Under the pieces are notes generated by a model. That model was given only the letters and a program-made list of their open reading frames with translations. It was not told where the DNA came from and made no database searches. Source: Rhodospirillales bacterium (GTDB lineage Bacteria > Pseudomonadota > Alphaproteobacteria > Rhodospirillales > Defluviicoccaceae). From it: a DNA stretch of 64,000 bases. Where the stretch lies: contig JADJXQ010000001.1 in the NCBI GenBank assembly GCA_016710335.1, positions 434,001 to 498,000 of the forward strand, in the 5' to 3' direction. Position numbers and translations under genes: made by a program. Within the stretch, counting starts at the first letter, position 1, and each line of letters starts with the position of its first letter. Positions 9,214 through 16,058 of the stretch are shown here, in pieces.

Positions 9214-9942
9214 TCACGAGCGGCTCTGTCGCGCTTTCCATGCCGCGCGATGGTCGACTAAGGCCTGAAGCTCCTCCGGGCCTCCACCGCGGCTGCAGTA
9301 GCCGCAGAAGAACAGGTTGTTCCGCGCCTGGATTTCGAGGGAGTGTTTGGTCCGCGGGCAGTTGGCGCGCCAGTGGTCTCCGCCGGTGCCGCTCGGACGC
9401 GGGTTCAGGCGAAGCTCGCGCGCGGCGACGACGATCTCCGTCTCGTTCCGGGCCGCTCGTTCGGCGTTGTCTGCGCGCTCCTGCTCGAGCCGGGCGATCA
9501 GCGCATGATACTCGTCACCCGACACCAGCCCGGAGGCGAGAAAGTCCGACGGCGCACCATGCCCGACCCAGGAGCGGAACAGAATCTCGAGCAGCTCCAG
9601 CGGCGTCGCTTCAGGACCAGCCCGCCTCGCCTTCGACACCGCCACGCCCAGTTGTGCCGGCGGCGGCGGAGCGCCGTGGATCATGATCTCCGCTGCTGCG
9701 GCGAGCGGATCGATGTGGTCGATGCCGATGGCGAGCCACAGCTCGTCCCGCGTTTGCCCGGCGTGGACGAAGGTGGCGACGGGGACCGCGTCGATGATGA
9801 CCCAGCAGTCGAACGCGCAGAGGAACTCGCTGCCTCGCGGCAGCCGCTGATCTCTGCACCCCCTGTTCAGCCACGGATCGACGATGACCTCGTCGTCGGG
9901 GGGATGCTTGCGACGTGTGGAGTCTTGACGTGTAGAAGACAT
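9214..9942 (-). CDS. Hypothetical protein with primase-like zinc finger at its C terminus
   Basis: A 242-residue protein. The ATG at 9942 is chosen because AAGGAGGG lies eight bases upstream; a longer opening to 10032 would run through a structured leader. Residues 41-115 (FDCWVIIDAVPVATFVHAG, then IGIDHIDPLAAAAEIMIHG) form an unfamiliar domain. Residues 195-216 give C-x4-H-x12-C-x2-C (CPRTKH and FFCGYC), resembling the CHC2 zinc finger of DnaG-type primases, and suggest nucleic-acid binding. No primase catalytic domain follows. Role unknown; it lies inside the integrated island and is preceded by a long RNA leader that probably controls it. Confidence 0.65.
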   Translation of the reverse strand: MSSTRQDSTRRKHPPDDEVIVDPWLNRGCRDQRLPRGSEFLCAFDCWVIIDAVPVATFVHAGQTRDELWLAIGIDHIDPLAAAAEIMIHGAPPPPAQLGVAVSKARRAGPEATPLELLEILFRSWVGHGAPSDFLASGLVSGDEYHALIARLEQERADNAERAARNETEIVVAARELRLNPRPSGTGGDHWRANCPRTKHSLEIQARNNLFFCGYCSRGGGPEELQALVDHRAAWKARQSRS

Positions 9943-10110
9943 TGAAAAACCCTCCTTCGGTTGGCCGAGGAGGGTCGACGCGTACCCGCTTGGTTGCTCC
10001 CGATGACGCTCGTGCGCCGGCGAGAGCCACATCCCCTTTCGGGAACCACCTTGCCCGGGACGGCAGGTTGGTCTGGGCGTCGACCCAATCTCGATGCACC
10101 TCCAGATTGC
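9943..10110 (-). promoter_or_regulatory. Candidate structured 5' leader RNA with terminator/RBS switch
   Basis: Read on the minus strand, the leader shows four nested elements. There is a CAATCT/AGATTG hairpin (10087-10110). A ten-base long-range pairing joins GGGTCGACGC to GCGTCGACCC (arms 9972-9981 and 10077-10086). Inside lies a hairpin with a GAAA tetraloop (about 10032-10045). Last comes a GC-rich hairpin (9950-9974) followed by TTTTT. The 3' arm of this last hairpin contains the AAGGAGGG ribosome site of the downstream gene, so folding would both resemble an intrinsic terminator and hide the ribosome site. I do not recognise the class. Confidence 0.55.
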
Positions 10111-10305
10111 ACGACTTCGCGTAAAACGTCAAGTCATCCTTGTCGCTGCAGGGGGGAGTGACTCCCGGCCGGTGCGATGGGCCGATGCCAGCAACTCGCG
10201 CCCGGCCGGCATCCGCAAAGGCGGCGATATCCGGAACAAGCGTCCGCGCAACGCCCCGGTTCCGCTTGGCCGAGAGTAGTTGCCGGCCCAACCGCTCTCG
10301 CTGAC

Positions 10306-10375
10306 GCGGAACAAACGGCAAACCTACCGGCGCAAATAGGTTACAAGAGAGTCTGAAATTTACCGTTTGTTCGCC
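10306..10375. repeat. Imperfect 17-bp inverted repeat just inside the island end
   Basis: Arms 10306-10322 and 10359-10375 match as inverted repeats with about two mismatches (core AACAAACGG / CCGTTTGTT). A second dyad, AACCTA / TAGGTT, spans 10321-10342. They lie 40-110 bp from the tRNA scar, where arm-type sites of a tyrosine integrase would be expected. The rest of 10111-10415 shows no coding frame I can support. Confidence 0.4.
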
Positions 10376-10415
10376 ACACACAGTTGGAAATGTCCTTGTT
10401 ATTATTAGGTTTTTG

Positions 10416-10465
10416 TCTGACTACGGATCAGGAGGTTGGGGGTTCGAGTCCTCCCGGGCGCGCCA
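10416..10465 (+). other. 3' half of a tRNA-Arg gene: attachment-site (att) scar of the defence island
   Basis: The segment reads as anticodon stem-loop (CTACGGA, anticodon ACG), variable region, T-arm (GGGGG TTCGAGT CCTCC) and acceptor CGGGCGC-G-CCA. No D-arm or 5' acceptor strand precedes it; upstream is AT-rich island DNA. Integrases commonly insert at tRNA 3' halves and leave such a direct-repeat copy at the far end of the element. The intact tRNA should lie left of the window. Confidence 0.75.
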
Positions 10466-10622
10466 CCCAAAGACGCTGATTTAGAACCGTGGATGCCGAA
10501 CTCGTAGCTCTTGCCGCGCTCCAGGAAGCGGCGGCGGCGCACGGAGTTCAGGTCAAACGCGACTGATCACGAGCCTGGAGACGGAGGACTTGGTCCGTTC
10601 GAAGGTTGCCGCGCCTTCGCTG

Positions 10623-11096
10623 CTAAAACGCGACGCCATGGCTGCCGGCAGTCGCGCCCAGGAGCGTAATCAGGCTGAGGGCGAGCAGCACCCAGTGCAG
10701 GGTTTCGATCAGCCGGAACGTCCCTTCGGGTCGCTTCGTTGCGGAGTTCAGGAAGTAGCGATGAAGGAATAGCGGCTCCGCGATGAACAGCATGAACGAA
10801 AACAGAAGCCACACAAACACCATGGCGTGCATCCACCAGAAACTGGCCTCGAGAAAGCGGTCCCAAATCCCCCACACCGCCGTGATGTAGAAACCGGTCA
10901 CGCCGACAAGCAGCGTCGTCCCTCGCGCCTGCCAGGCGAAACGTCCCTCTATCGCTTCGAAAAATGCGACCCGCTCCGGCGGATCCTTCATCCGGCGGAC
11001 AGCCGGCAGCAAAACGGTTGTCACAAAACCAACCCCTCCAATCCAGAGGACTACGCCCAGGACATGTAGCGCACGAGCAATGGCGGCATCGTCCAT
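10623..11096 (-). CDS. CopD-like integral membrane protein
   Basis: A 157-residue protein with four hydrophobic helices (about 8-30, 55-78, 85-108, 132-153). The start MDDAAIARALHVLGVVLWIGG and later HAMVFVWLLFSFMLF recall the CopD/DUF2269 group of small membrane proteins, in which histidines near the membrane face are common. Function is not established; copper handling or haem binding is only suggested by resemblance. It lies 12 bases downstream of queG on the same strand, so the two are probably co-transcribed. Confidence 0.65.
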   Translation of the reverse strand: MDDAAIARALHVLGVVLWIGGVGFVTTVLLPAVRRMKDPPERVAFFEAIEGRFAWQARGTTLLVGVTGFYITAVWGIWDRFLEASFWWMHAMVFVWLLFSFMLFIAEPLFLHRYFLNSATKRPEGTFRLIETLHWVLLALSLITLLGATAGSHGVAF

Positions 11097-11108
11097 ATCA
11101 AGATTGCC

Positions 11109-12191
11109 TCAGGTTCGATCATCCGTCGGTTTGTCGCCGAGCCCACCGAGGCGGCTTAGAGCCCAAGCGGCGGCGTCGCGCACCATGACCGAGGCATCCG
11201 CCGCGAGGCCGTCGATCGTCCCCCTCAGGCCGGCATGGCCGCTATTACCGGCCGCGATGGCGACGTTACGCATGAAGCGCTCGCGTCCGGTCCGCTTGGC
11301 GGCGGTGCGTGCGAACAGTGACCGGAACCCAACGTCGTCCAGTTGCGCGAGATCGGCGATGGCAGGCAGGGTCAATTCCGGGCGCGCCTCCAGGTCAGCG
11401 TGCCGAGTTGGCATCGCGAACCTGTTCCAGGGGCACACTGCCAGGCAGTCGTCGCAACCATAGACGCGATTGCCCATCAGCGCCCTCAGGTCCGGATCGA
11501 TTGCGCCCTGATGCTCGATGGTCAGGTATGAGATGCACCGCCGCGGCTCTATGCGGTAGGGCTCCGGCAGCGCACCCGTCGGGCACGCATCCAGACAGCG
11601 ACGGCACCGTCCGCACAGATCCATCCCCGGCGGGTCGGGCGGCAATTCCAGGGTTGTCAGCACTTCACCGAGGAACAGCCATGAGCCGAAGCGTCGGGAC
11701 ACAAGATTGGTGTGCTTGCCGACCCAACCGAGGCCGGCTCGCGCCGCCAGTGGCTTCTCCATTACCGGCGCGGTGTCCACGAACACCTTGACGTCGCCGC
11801 CTTGCCGCTCCTGCACCGCCCGAGCGAACGCCTTCAGCCGCTTCTTGAGGACGTCATGGTAGTCGCGGCCGCGCGCGTAGACGCTGATGGCGCCGCGATC
11901 CGCCTCGGCTTGCGCCGCCAGCGGATCGTCCACGGGTCCGTAATTGACGCCGACAACGATGGCGGAGCGCGCCTCCGGCCACAGCATCTGGGGATCGGCG
12001 CGCCGCTCCGCCGTTCTCTCCATCCAGTCCATGTCGCCATGTCGGCCCTCGGCGAGATAGGCGCGAAGACGCTCGCCATCCGCCGGGTCGCCGACAGCGT
12101 CCGCAAAGCCTACGGCATCGAAGCCGAAAGACAGGGCTTGGCTGCGAATATCAGTCTTCGGCCGTTCTTCGGTCTCCGATGTTGGGGACAT
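11109..12191 (-). CDS. queG: Epoxyqueuosine reductase QueG
   Basis: A 360-residue cytoplasmic enzyme that reduces epoxyqueuosine to queuosine in tRNA, the last step of queuosine synthesis, using cobalamin and two [4Fe-4S] clusters. The ferredoxin-like cysteine motifs are visible as CGRCRRCLDACPTGAL and CDDCLAVCPWN. The N-terminal part has the family stretch VFVDTAPVMEKPLAARAGLGWVGKHTN. A C-terminal HEAT-like tail (VRDAAAWALSRLG) is also typical. The ATG at 12191 gives the usual family length; the frame stays open to 12305 but the extra residues do not look conserved. Chromosomal core gene marking host sequence to the right of the island. Confidence 0.93.
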   Translation of the reverse strand: MSPTSETEERPKTDIRSQALSFGFDAVGFADAVGDPADGERLRAYLAEGRHGDMDWMERTAERRADPQMLWPEARSAIVVGVNYGPVDDPLAAQAEADRGAISVYARGRDYHDVLKKRLKAFARAVQERQGGDVKVFVDTAPVMEKPLAARAGLGWVGKHTNLVSRRFGSWLFLGEVLTTLELPPDPPGMDLCGRCRRCLDACPTGALPEPYRIEPRRCISYLTIEHQGAIDPDLRALMGNRVYGCDDCLAVCPWNRFAMPTRHADLEARPELTLPAIADLAQLDDVGFRSLFARTAAKRTGRERFMRNVAIAAGNSGHAGLRGTIDGLAADASVMVRDAAAWALSRLGGLGDKPTDDRT

Positions 12192-12354
12192 CAACCTCCA
12201 CCCGCTGCGGCGATTTCGTCGGCACAAACTGGGTTTTGACCGTGCCGGGTCGATACCACCCTGTGTTGACATACTTCTATTTGTGCCCGAATCCGCACCG
12301 CGCAATCTGTGCGGTTGGAGTGGCGGGAGATTGAGGGTGAGGGATTCGTCGGTG

Positions 12355-12680
12355 ATGGCGGAGCGAGCTGCAACGGCGCCGGGTCATGCTTCGGTTCCCG
12401 AGGCCCATCCGGGCTTCGCAGTGGCGCTCGCCACATGGCTCGACACGGTGCTGGCCGTTTAGGCAGGTGCCGGAGGATCAGGCCAACCAAGGGGCGCTGG
12501 TCAAGGATCTGCGCAAGTCGCTCGACGGACCCGGCGCTCCGCGAAGACGTTGCAGGGCTGCTGCGCGACATCGAGGACAAAGGGCGGCCAGCCGATCACG
12601 CAGATCGCTCGCACTGTCGGCGACCACAACGTCACGACGCAGATTGCGGGCTCGGGCAACATCGTGCGCCGAGGTCGTTT
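12355..12680 (+). pseudogene. Decayed gene with effector-associated-domain-like remnants
   Basis: Pieces of one plausible protein appear in successive frames. They are HPGFAVALATWLDTVLAV (from ATG 12355, RBS GAGGG), then QANQGALVKDLRKSLDG, then DPALREDVAGLLRDIEDKG, then ITQIARTVGDHNVTTQIAGSGN. The last phrase resembles the GDxNxxxQIxGSGN segments seen in small domains linked to STAND or peptidase effectors. At least three frame changes and a stop separate the pieces, so it is not expressed as one protein. Its left border follows queG and its right border meets the phage cluster. Confidence 0.5.
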
Positions 12681-12784
12681 TGATTTCCTGTCCTGGCGTT
12701 GTCGAGAAGGGACGACACACCCGGTCGTCAGCTGCACGGGGAAGCAGGGGGTCAGCCGGCTTCGGATCTTCAGGCTGTTACGGC

Positions 12785-12985
12785 TTAGAAGTCGATGATA
12801 CCGAGGACATCTTCAAACAGCACCAGGAAGAAGTAAACGGCGGCGATGCATCCGAACAACAGGTGAACGAATGTGGGGTGACCATCGTCGTCACGGTGCC
12901 GAATGCCGTGCCAGGCAATGATGCCTGTGACGATAAGAAAGAGCCAGTCCACCCACGGCTGAGTTTCGTTCGCGAATTCCGCCAT
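12785..12985 (-). CDS. Small membrane protein at the end of the phage cluster
   Basis: A 66-residue protein starting MAEFANETQPWVDWLFLIVTG, with two hydrophobic segments (about 11-27 and 40-60) separated by a charged loop (HGIRHRDDDGHPT). The size and two-helix layout would fit a holin or an accessory membrane protein of the phage cluster, but I see no family signature. The frame continues upstream to 13180; the ATG at 12985 begins the plausible protein. It follows the large terminase by about 150 bases. Confidence 0.5.
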   Translation of the reverse strand: MAEFANETQPWVDWLFLIVTGIIAWHGIRHRDDDGHPTFVHLLFGCIAAVYFFLVLFEDVLGIIDF

Positions 12986-13139
12986 TCGCTGAGTGTAGCC
13001 GTCCGTCCTGACCGGTTCAATTGTTGCGACATGCTCCTGTATCCGTATTTCGCACAGGGAGACCGACTTTCGCCGTTCAGCCTCCCCGGTCCGGCTCAAG
13101 CCGCGGAAAGTTCCGCCGCTCGCGGCTCCGGATGGCTCA

Positions 13140-14648
13140 TCAGACCGCGAAGTCGGTGTCGACCAGGAACACGCCGCCACCCGGACGCCAGTTGTTTTTC
13201 GCTGACGTAGGGGCGCTGGTGTTTGGGAGCTGGTACGGCAACCTTATCGGTTCATCAAGCAGGCAGCCTGCGACGGCGTCCAGCCCGTCGTCGCTGTTCC
13301 CTTCCCCGGGACGCCATTCCCGCATTTCATCTAAAAATGGTGTGTCCCAGACACGCCTGTGGGCGAGAAGCCGTCCAGAAGCAAGCACTGCATCGAAAGC
13401 GTCGAGAATTCGCAAATCCTTGGTTTGCACCGCAACCCGTTCCAAAACCGCACACGAAATGCGCTGATTTCTTATCTCCCGGCGCAGCAAGCCCGGCAGA
13501 AACTTCCCAATGCCATTGACTTCAACACAAACGTGCGGCAGGTAATTCCGGTGCACAAACTGCGCGACTTGCCGGCACTGTTGCGAAGCTTCGTCAACAT
13601 CCTTTACAATGTCGGGATTATGTTTAACGTATAAAATGTCATGTAGGTAGTACTGTCCGTCTTCATCAGTGAAAACCACCGAAACGACGCTTGAGTCGCC
13701 CTTGTTGGGCGAACCGAAAGCGGGGTCCCACCAACATGAGGCGGATACGAGCCGCTTCAGCCCAATACTTAAGATCGCTTGACCGTTCGCCTCGGTGTAT
13801 TGTAATTCTTGATCGTACATTCGCACGTAGTCGGCATCCAGCCGGGCCTCGCGGATGTTTCTCGGACGCAGAAGCATCTGGCTCTCGAACTTTGCGGGTC
13901 CGGTCCGGTTTTTGATCTCTTCGATGATGTTGAGCGGATACCGTTCCGGCCATTGGCTCTGTCCGCTATTGTCGACGATTGGTATCTCCAGTCGCTTGAA
14001 CTCGCTGCCGATCCCCTGTTCCGTCTTCTGCTCCACCAAGCTTTCTGTGGGAAAGTAGATGGAGTCGCGAGTATGCGGCGTGCCCACAAAGACCTGGAGG
14101 CCGTCAGGCACAAGAACGTACTCGACCTCCTGAAGACGGCTCCGCAAGACCTGACGTCTGGCCGGTGTTCCGCAGGTGTTTGGCACTTCAACATCATCAC
14201 AGATGACGGCGTCAGCGCGAAGACCAGTGATATTCGCTTCGATCCCTTTGGCGAGCATAGACGGATCGCGAAACACCGCCGTGCGCCGGATCGTAAATTG
14301 ATCCGACGCCCATTGGTCCGCACGTTTGGGCTTCAGCCCAGCCGTCAGGGGATGACTTTCGATAATTCTCTTTACGTTGCGCACCATCTTGGCGGCCAGA
14401 GAATGTTCAGCGGCCAATACCAAAATCCGGCGGTTCTGGTCCACCGAAAATAGCCAGGCGCAAAACAAGCCGATCAACGTGGATTTACCGGAGTTGCGAA
14501 ACGCCAAGACAAGAAGACGCCGGTCTTTTTCTTGCCAACGCTCATAAAGCCAAACGGCTATTCCGACATGCAGCGATGGCGTGGACAGGCCCTGGCAGTG
14601 ATTCCAAATCCACACAAACTCCGGAAAACTGACAAACCCTCGGGTCAT
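13140..14648 (-). CDS. Phage terminase large subunit (DNA packaging ATPase/nuclease)
   Basis: A 502-residue packaging motor. The Walker A variant AFRNSGKST is at about 49-57 and Walker B ADAVICDDVE at about 145-154. The C-terminal RNase H-like nuclease domain starts near CWWDPAFGSPNKGDSS, with Asp308 a likely metal ligand, and continues through CVEVNGIGKFLPGLLRR. It cuts and pumps phage DNA into proheads through the portal. As in T7-like phages it is the last large gene of the structural block, directly after an 86-residue gene where the small subunit sits. The frame is intact. Confidence 0.9.
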   Translation of the reverse strand: MTRGFVSFPEFVWIWNHCQGLSTPSLHVGIAVWLYERWQEKDRRLLVLAFRNSGKSTLIGLFCAWLFSVDQNRRILVLAAEHSLAAKMVRNVKRIIESHPLTAGLKPKRADQWASDQFTIRRTAVFRDPSMLAKGIEANITGLRADAVICDDVEVPNTCGTPARRQVLRSRLQEVEYVLVPDGLQVFVGTPHTRDSIYFPTESLVEQKTEQGIGSEFKRLEIPIVDNSGQSQWPERYPLNIIEEIKNRTGPAKFESQMLLRPRNIREARLDADYVRMYDQELQYTEANGQAILSIGLKRLVSASCWWDPAFGSPNKGDSSVVSVVFTDEDGQYYLHDILYVKHNPDIVKDVDEASQQCRQVAQFVHRNYLPHVCVEVNGIGKFLPGLLRREIRNQRISCAVLERVAVQTKDLRILDAFDAVLASGRLLAHRRVWDTPFLDEMREWRPGEGNSDDGLDAVAGCLLDEPIRLPYQLPNTSAPTSAKNNWRPGGGVFLVDTDFAV

Positions 14649-14664
14649 GATGATGATAGCCGTT

Positions 14665-14925
14665 TTATGGCAGACGCGGATCGTACTTACTGATTTCCTG
14701 AGCCGCCCGCCTCAAAAGTTCATCAGGCTTGCCGATCTCACTAAAAATTGAAGATTTAAATGTTGATCCGCTGTCGCTCATATCATAAAACTTTTCCAAT
14801 ACGTGGCACACTTCTCTCAGTAAGTCGTAGTGAATAGCCGCACCCTTGCTGTCATCCGGCGGCTCATGAATGCACAATTCGTTATATTTGTCAGTCAAAG
14901 TAAGCACGGATTCCGCCCGCAACAT
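14665..14925 (-). CDS. Small phage protein, probable terminase small subunit (by position)
   Basis: An 86-residue, charged, largely helical protein (MLRAESVLTLTDKYNELCIH to SKYDPRLP) ending 16 bases before the large terminase. In T7-like phages an about 89-residue small terminase occupies exactly this position. Sequence alone does not prove the assignment; no helix-turn-helix is obvious. Codon and base composition are lower in GC than the host genes. Confidence 0.5.
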   Translation of the reverse strand: MLRAESVLTLTDKYNELCIHEPPDDSKGAAIHYDLLREVCHVLEKFYDMSDSGSTFKSSIFSEIGKPDELLRRAAQEISKYDPRLP

Positions 14926-15048
14926 TAATGAATCCTCCGGTGAAACTGTCCGCCACTATAGAACATGAGAATATACGTGTTTATGATACCAGGCTGCCTT
15001 ATGTTACCTGGCTAGAAAGGGTTCTTGCTGCGCGAGAGGCACAGAATC

Positions 15049-15291
15049 TCAAGAATTCCGCCAACGCGGAGATTGGGCGCTGGCAGTGGGCAGCCGGCCT
15101 TCAAGCAGAACCAGTCGTTCGTTGAGAGGACGAAGTGCCTCCACCAAGTCTGCTCGCGTCACGGTATTAACGGCGAGATGGTATTGCCGATCATCGAGCT
15201 TTCGTAGCCAGTGGACCATCCCCCCCATGATGACGCCGATCAGGGGTACTATCAGCATCCCAAATATGTTCCAAAAATCATGGTCCAACAT
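15049..15291 (-). CDS. Small phage membrane protein, holin-like by position
   Basis: An 80-residue protein with one strong hydrophobic helix (FGMLIVPLIGVIMGGMVHW, about 10-28) followed by a charged helix (ADLVEALRPLNERLVLLEGRL). The layout suits a class II or pinholin-like protein or a spanin component. It lies between the gp14-like gene and the terminase genes, where T7 encodes its holin. The ATG at 15291 is preferred to the long upstream extension, which has no phage-like sequence. Confidence 0.45.
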   Translation of the reverse strand: MLDHDFWNIFGMLIVPLIGVIMGGMVHWLRKLDDRQYHLAVNTVTRADLVEALRPLNERLVLLEGRLPTASAQSPRWRNS

Positions 15292-15432
15292 TACGCGTAC
15301 CCTGATGCTGCGGTGACTTGTATTGCTTGGTAGCTGAAAGGAGGATGCAATCGGTAGGTTGCAATCCCTGTTTTTTGGCTCCAAACGGGAGAGGTTGGAA
15401 GCGACGTGAATAAAATGCTCTCCAGAGTCCAC

Positions 15433-15882
15433 TCAGGCGTCGAATAAGGGAAACCTTCGCAGGCCTTTCTGGATTACGTCGAACGTTGAGGCGTAGGTCG
15501 GTTGTGTGGCGTTGAGGAGGCTTTTGCGGGCGGCATAGTTGGAGTCCGTGTTCAACTGTCCAATCCGCAAGTTTGCGAGGGCACGGCTGTCTGTATTCGA
15601 ACGTTCCGCCTCTGCGGCCAAACCGGCGAGAACCGCTTCTGCGGAACCACCGACCGGGAGGCCTCGAGCGCCGAAGCGGGCACGCTGTGCGGCAATCGCG
15701 CGCTTCAGGTCCTGGGCTCTTTGCCGGCGTTCGGTCTCCTGCTTGCGTCGCAACTGCTCAATTTGATCTTGAGCGTGGGCGCGCTGCGCTGACTTTTCCA
15801 CCTTGGCGCGTTGATTCCGCTGTGCGGCGTCAAACCCGATTTGAAGCGCGCTCATGGCGGCAGTGGGAACAAAACCACCCAT
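15433..15882 (-). CDS. Internal virion protein-like coiled-coil protein (gp14 position)
   Basis: A 149-residue protein beginning MGGFVPTAAMSALQIGFDAA, with an AGGAGGT ribosome site directly before ATG 15882. Residues 20-75 form a long charged coiled coil (QRNQRAKVEKSAQRAHAQ and following). A Gly/Ala segment (FGARGLPVGGSAEAVLAGLA) comes next. This layout and the position after the tail nozzle match the gp14-type internal core proteins of podoviruses, which line the ejection channel. No gp15- or gp16-like genes follow, which is unusual. Confidence 0.6.
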   Translation of the reverse strand: MGGFVPTAAMSALQIGFDAAQRNQRAKVEKSAQRAHAQDQIEQLRRKQETERRQRAQDLKRAIAAQRARFGARGLPVGGSAEAVLAGLAAEAERSNTDSRALANLRIGQLNTDSNYAARKSLLNATQPTYASTFDVIQKGLRRFPLFDA

Positions 15883-16058
15883 AGTTACCTCCTGAATCCG
15901 TGAAACGGGATTATGGTGCGATCGCCGCAGGCGCTCGGGAGCCTGTAATTTTGCTGCCACCTCGGCAACAGCAGCGCTTTCCTGAATGCGCAAGCCTACC
16001 GGCGCATTGCCATCAACGGCGGGCCCGTCCCATCGACCCTCTGGCTGGCAGTGCAAGG

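Noticed and set aside
13809..14453. Plus-strand frame of 214 codons within the phage cluster
   Set aside because: Antisense to the large terminase, which has clear Walker and nuclease motifs.
14928..15125. 65-codon plus-strand frame between phage genes
   Set aside because: Opposite orientation to all neighbours, partly overlaps the holin-like gene, no ribosome site.
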